Assembly (NCBI GenBank): GCA_026545765.1
Contig: CM048839.1
Coordinates: forward strand, 87,682,414 to 87,746,413
From: Plantago major
Lineage: Eukaryota > Streptophyta > Magnoliopsida > Lamiales > Plantaginaceae
Direction of reading: 5' to 3'
Length of the DNA: 64,000 bases
Numbering within the stretch: the first letter of the stretch is position 1; every line of letters begins with the position of its first letter. The position numbers and the translations under genes are program-made. Positions 59,202-64,000 of the stretch are shown one piece after another. The notes under the pieces were generated by a model. The model was not told the DNA's origin, made no database searches, and saw only the letters and a program-made list of their open reading frames with translations.

Positions 59202-62200
59202 TCAGTCCTTAGGCATTTCCATTAACCGAAGACTATGTCTTAAAGTCAAAAACCGGCTTTCTTGTAGGGGCTTGGTGAAGATATCTGCAAGTTGGTCTTC
59301 TGTGCCAATCTTGAGTATCTCTATATTGCCTTTCTCAACATGGTCTCCGATGAAGTGGTGTCTAAAATCAATGTGCTTTGTTCTGGCATGGAACTTGGGG
59401 TTCTGTGTGATTGCAATAGCACTTGTGTTATCACAGAAAATGGGAGTTTTCTCTTCATTGAGTCCATAGTCTCTGAGTTGTTGAATCCACAGAATTTGTG
59501 TTGCACAACAACCAGCAGCAATATATTCAGCCTCAGTGGTAGAAGTTTCAATTGAGTTTTGTTTCTTGCTAAACCATGAGATAAGTCTAGTTCCCAGAAA
59601 CTGACAAGTTCCTGAGGTACTTTTCCTATCAAGCATTGATCCAGCATAATCAGCATCTGAGTAACCAGCCAAACTCAATCCACTTTCTTTAGGATACCAC
59701 AAACCTACATCTACTGTACCTTTCACATACCTTAATATTTTCATAGCAATGTTGTAGTGTGATTGCATTGGATTTGTTTGAAACCTAGCACACACTCCAA
59801 CTGCATATTGAATATCAGGTCTGCTTGCAGTAAGGTAAAGTAGTGAACCTATTAACTTCCTATACTTGTGTTCATCAACACTCTTATATGATTCAGTATA
59901 GGTCATCTTGGTTCCTATACTCATAGGTATCTTAGCAATCTTTTCAGAGGGCTTAAGATTGAACTTTGTGAGCATGTCTTTTGCATACTTTGTCTGACTA
60001 ATGAATATTCCATCATTGAGTTGCTTGACTTGCAATCCTAGGAAATAGTTCAATTCTCCCATCATGCTCATCTCAAACTTACTTTTCATGATATTTGCAA
60101 AGTCATCACAAAGTTGCTTGTCCTTAGATCAAAATATGATGTCATCAACATACACTTGAACTAAGAGTAGTTTCCCATCATGATTTAAAGTAAATAAAGT
60201 TTTATCAACTTCACCTTTCTTGAAACCACTTTCTAGAAGGTATTTGGCCAAAGTGTCATACCATGCTCTTGGAGCCTGTTTCAGTCCGTATAGAGCTTTT
60301 TGTAGCTTATAGACCATTCTTCTTTCTGAGGAAACTTCAAAGCCAGGTGGTTGCTCAACATAGACTTCCTCAGCAAGTTCACCATTCAAGAATGCACTTT
60401 TGACATCCATCTGATAAACTTTAAAATCTTTATGAGCTGCAAAGTTCAGAAAGAGTCTTATTGCATCCAATCTGGCAACTGGTGCATATGACTCATCAAA
60501 ATCTAAGCCTTCAGTCTAGGTGAATCCCTTGGCAACCATTCTTGCTTTGTTTCTGGTTATTTCACCAGATTCATTCATCTTGTTTATGAAAACCCACTTA
60601 GTTCCAATCACAGATATTCCTTCTACAAATGGAAGTAGTTTCCAGACTTTGTTTCTCTCAAACTGGTCTAATTCTTCTTGCATTGCAGAGATCCAGTCTT
60701 GGTCTCTTAATGCTTCTTCTATAGTTTTAGGTTCAATGTTTGAGATGAAACATCCAAAGAGAGAATTAGCATTTTCAGCTATTGCTCTCCTAGTCTTAAC
60801 ACCCTGATTGATTGGTCCAATCACATCTTTTGCAGGATGATCCTTGATCCATCTCATCATGGGTTTAGAGCTAGTAGGGCTATGTGATCTGAATGTGAAT
60901 CACTATGATTATGACTTGATACTTCTTCAGTATCTGTGACATTTTGCACCTCAGAAGGGCGGTGAATGTCTGACACTTTCTCAGTGTGAGAGCTTTCTGG
61001 GACATGCCTGTCAGAGAGGTCATTTCCAGAGTTAGCTTTCTGATGAACATCTTCAGTTTCCATTTCTAGAATTCTCATAGGAAATTCTTCATCATGTCTG
61101 AGAATCATCTGGTTGTTACTAGGCATTTCATGCTTTTCTTCATCAGAGTCATCCTCTCTTTCCATAATGATGTTTTTCCTTTCTGAGGGTTCTTCTTGAG
61201 AATCCCTCATCATTAGTTCCTTGAACCTTTCTGAGAGTTCATCAGCAAGAAGTGTTTTCTTGCTTCCTTCATAGAATACAACATGAACTGATTCTTCAAT
61301 ATTCTTTGTTCTTTTGTTGTAAACTCTGTATGCTTTGCTATTCATAGAATAACCAAGAAACACACCTTCATCTGCCTTTGGTTGAAATGTTCTTAGATAC
61401 TCTTTTCCATTGTTAAGAACAAAACATCTACAACCAAATACTTTCAGATGTTTGATATTAGGGGGTCTACCAACCAAGAGTTCATATGGGGTCTTGTCAT
61501 GGTGTTTGTTTATCAAACATCTGTTCTGAGTGTAGCATGCTGTGTTTACAGCTTCAACCCAATAAACATCACTTATTTCAGTGTCAGCTAGCATTGTCCT
61601 TGCTGCTTCTTTGAGGGTTCTATTTTTCCTTTGTTGGTACAAAACTCCTTTATGTACTGGTTGACAGACTCAGTACCATGGTCTGTTCTGATTGCAGATA
61701 CCTTGTCATTTTTCATGACTTCAAGCTTATTCAGCAAGTTTGGTATCTCCACCCTAGCATCAGATTTGTGCTTCAGAAAGACAACCCAAGTGAATCTTGA
61801 GAAGTCATCTACAACAACCAGACCATACATCTTTCCTGCATAACTAGTTACAGATGATTCAAAAAGATCCATGTGTAATAGTTGCAGTGGTCTAACACTA
61901 GAGTGTCTGGTTTTGGACTTGAAAGAGATCTTGGATTGTTTCCCCATCCGAGGTGAGCAGATACCATCCTTTCTGAAAGATGTTTTGGGAAGACCAACCA
62001 CTAACTCTTTCTTGGCAAGTTTGTTCAGAGTTTTGAAATTCAAGTGACTCATTCTTTTGTGCCATAACCAGTACTCTTTTGTGTGACCTGATTGACTCAC
62101 CATGAGACATTCTTCAGTTGTGGCAGATGCCCAGTCGGCAACATAAAGACTAACTTTCTGCCGAGCAACCAAGACTGTCTGCTTTGACTCATTGTCAATA

Positions 62201-62487
62201 AGTTTGCAGTACTTTGCTTTAAATTTCACAGTGAATCCCTTGTCTGCAAACTGGCTCATGCTAAATAGATTATATTTCAAACCTTTGACATGTAATACGT
62301 CAGTGACTGTTAATGATCCCAATTTGACGTTGCCATATCCCAGAGAGGGATTTAATTCTCCTCCAGCAAATCTGATGTCTGGTCCAATGTTGCAAGCTTT
62401 GTAGTTGACCAGATTTGCTTTGTCTCCTGTCATGTGCTTTCCGCATCCACTATCAAATAGCCATTGAGCCTTAGTCCAAGAGGCGTT
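59202..62487 (-). pseudogene. SV3 pol: protease, integrase, RT, RNase H, broken
   Basis: Begins NASWTKAQWLFDSGCGKHM right after an acceptor-like sequence. The integrase zinc finger is WHKRMSHLNF with the second half damaged (CSPRMGKQ). HMDLFESS and RTDHGTESVN follow. A deletion of roughly 60 bp at about 61634 removes the stretch that holds the catalytic Glu (QNGVAERKN in SV1). RT: TAG at 60516-60518 for CAG, and TGA replaces a Gly codon right after YVDDIIF (about 60130). RNase H is open (60089-59202) with [16 protein letters not shown] and ends LRLMEMPKD. Confidence 0.85.
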
Positions 62488-62510
62488 CTGCACAAAACAA
62501 GAAACAGGAG

Positions 62511-64000
62511 TTAGGTTCTTGCTTCAGAGATAGAACCACTTAGACTAAACATTCTTCCAGTGGGAATCCACATTTTAGTGAATTTCTTGGGAGTTTGTTT
62601 TTGTCTAACTTGATCAGAAGGAGATGCAATGAAATCAGTAATTTTGATCTCATTTTTCCTTCTTGGGGTGTTTCTAGTTGTTCCCCTTGGTGCTTTCTGG
62701 ATCCTGGGTTTCTGGGGTTGCTTTTCAGCAAACTTAGCTTTTCTGACCAGGTTCCTTCTAGATTTGGCATTCATTTTTTCAGTGGCTTGAGATTTCTTCC
62801 ACTTCTGTCTATTGCTACGTGCAATATCAGCCTTGCGCCATTGTTCTTGTCCTTCCTTATATTGTTGCAGAAGAACTTTTTCAATACCACGATAGCCAAT
62901 GCCATTTCGAACACCTTTGGCTTTCTGAATGCGCTCTTCAGAAGCCTTACTAGTTTCTGCACCATCTTTATTTTCATAAAAGGGTACAATAGAGAATTTG
63001 CCTATTCCAGCAATTCTTCCCTTCCTAGTAATATAGCAATGTGGATGGTTGCATGTCTGAGGATTATGTTTCTTTTCAGAAACCTTATCCACATGTTTCT
63101 TGTGAACTTGTTGTTCTTTCAAAGGCTGGGTTGCTACTCCTTTTCCTTTATAAACTACCCTAGCTTTCTGACCAATGCTATAGGTGGTTGAAGAACCATT
63201 CTGTTGACTTTTTACAAAGGTCAACCTTTCATCACTCTTCTTCAGAGGAGATGAATTACTCGATTGTTCATCAAGTCCAAGTCCACCTTTCTCAGAGGGA
63301 TCTCTCAGATAGGATTGAACCTCAGTGAGAGTGTCACTTGCCTTTGCATAAGATTGGAAGGATAGCTCTTTCTTTCTGAGTTCTTCATTTTCAGAAAGCA
63401 GATTCATCATATTCTTATTAAGTTCTTCCAAGGCTAGTTTGTGAGAATTTTCATTCTCAGATATCTGAGCTTTCAGAAAGGCTATTTCAGCGTTCTTGTT
63501 CTCAGATACTTTGGTTAGCTCAGAAACCTCTTTTTCAAGAGTTTCTTTGCTTTCCTCTAGAATTCTGGTTTTGGATTGTGCTTCCAGAAATTCTTTCTCA
63601 TAACGATCCAATTCACTTTTGACCAACTCTAGATCCTCAATTCCATCATCACTCTCATAATACAGAAATTGTGAATTGTTAGTTACCTCATCAGCCATAA
63701 GACACATTTCAATGTTGGAGATGTCTGGACCAGCAATCTCGGCAACTCCACACATTTCATTCTTCTTAAAGCTGAAGTCGATTACATCGTGGGTGATTCC
63801 ACACAATTCTGGTGATGGTAGGTTTGAGTCATCTGAATCTCCATCTTCAGAATCTGTATCAAGTTGAATTTGAATCTTCTTCCTTTCTTCAGTCAGTAAG
63901 GCCCTTTGATTTCTTTTGAAATTTCTTTTGTCCTTCTTGTCACCTGTCTTGAGCTTGTTTAAAGCAGGACAATCTCTCTTGAAGTGGCCAGGCTTTTGAC
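62511..64000 (-). CDS. SV3 gag, C-terminal part, open; start outside window
   Basis: The frame is open from the window edge to TAA at 62511, the best-kept gag here. It enters in the zinc knuckle (YCQKPGHFKRDC), then LTEERKKIQIQL, CGITHDVIDFSFKKN, a coiled coil (ESKETLEKEVSELTKVSENK), ELSFQSYAKASDTLTEVQSY, the Cys/His patch CNHPHCYI and a Lys-rich tail. Compared with SV1 it lacks four residues near LDALDIE. It forms the particle and packages RNA in related elements. Partial: the N-terminal capsid part lies beyond 64000. Confidence 0.8.
   Translation of the reverse strand, partial: QKPGHFKRDCPALNKLKTGDKKDKRNFKRNQRALLTEERKKIQIQLDTDSEDGDSDDSNLPSPELCGITHDVIDFSFKKNEMCGVAEIAGPDISNIEMCLMADEVTNNSQFLYYESDDGIEDLELVKSELDRYEKEFLEAQSKTRILEESKETLEKEVSELTKVSENKNAEIAFLKAQISENENSHKLALEELNKNMMNLLSENEELRKKELSFQSYAKASDTLTEVQSYLRDPSEKGGLGLDEQSSNSSPLKKSDERLTFVKSQQNGSSTTYSIGQKARVVYKGKGVATQPLKEQQVHKKHVDKVSEKKHNPQTCNHPHCYITRKGRIAGIGKFSIVPFYENKDGAETSKASEERIQKAKGVRNGIGYRGIEKVLLQQYKEGQEQWRKADIARSNRQKWKKSQATEKMNAKSRRNLVRKAKFAEKQPQKPRIQKAPRGTTRNTPRRKNEIKITDFIASPSDQVRQKQTPKKFTKMWIPTGRMFSLSGSISEART

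Larger units (their letters stand above)
51255..64000 (-). mobile_element. SV3: Sirevirus-like element, minus strand, runs off the window
   Basis: 3' LTR, polypurine tract, ORF3, spacer, pol and most of gag are visible. Its gag, pol and ORF3 are close to SV1. It is inserted in the SV4 RT at GCATGTATG, where the intact gene has GCATGGTATGAC. The 5' LTR and second target copy lie beyond 64000. Confidence 0.9.

Noticed and set aside
59023..59469. Plus-strand frame of 148 codons opposite SV3 RNase H
   Set aside because: Shadow of the minus-strand pol gene; the same shadow appears opposite SV1 and SV2.

Overview
The window is plant nuclear DNA, almost certainly from a eudicot. It is AT-rich and built nearly wholly of nested transposable elements. 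I see no intact host gene, tRNA, rRNA or CRISPR array. The species cannot be named from the sequence.

Layout. (1) Positions 1-7192 are the right part of a Mutator-like DNA element (MULE) with a broken PB1-like-domain gene. A complete non-autonomous LTR element (LTR-gag-protease-LTR, tRNA-Asp primer site, 26-5687) is inserted in it with a perfect TATTA target duplication. (2) Positions 7753-9379 are the 5' end of a Ty3/gypsy element. It is cut off by a Sirevirus-type LTR fragment (9380-10185), next to a minus-strand copia LTR (10189-10879). (3) Positions 11909-14306 are the 5' half of a Tork/Tnt1-like copia element. (4) From 14307 to the end lies a nest of four large Ty1/copia Sirevirus-like elements, called here SV1-SV4. 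SV2 (minus, 14307-44638) is inserted in the copia integrase. SV1 (minus, 15082-30331) is inserted in the 3' LTR of SV2. SV4 (plus, from 44639) is inserted in the 5' LTR of SV2. SV3 (minus, from 51255, running off the window) is inserted in the reverse transcriptase of SV4. SV1 and SV3 form one subfamily; SV2, SV4 and the fragment at 9380 form another.

Each Sirevirus-like element has LTRs of about 1.4-1.7 kb, an initiator-tRNA-Met primer site, gag with a zinc knuckle and a long coiled-coil extension, and pol (protease, integrase, RT, RNase H). SV1-SV3, whose 3' halves are visible, also carry a third gene (ORF3) of about 5 kb between pol and the 3' LTR. ORF3 is the most interesting item. It has its own conserved TATA box about 180-200 bp before its ATG and a row of short GT-AG introns joining repeated acidic exons. 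SV3 lacks one of these introns exactly, which suggests that a spliced RNA was copied back into DNA. A MULE-type hairpin MITE with a 9-bp target duplication sits just upstream of the ORF3 TATA box in SV2.

Most element genes are broken. Many breaks, and clusters of odd bases, follow one rule: CTG or CAG in one copy corresponds to (A)CG or CG(T) in its relative. This may be a sequencing error at CHG-methylated sites, so frameshifts in those clusters should be read with care.
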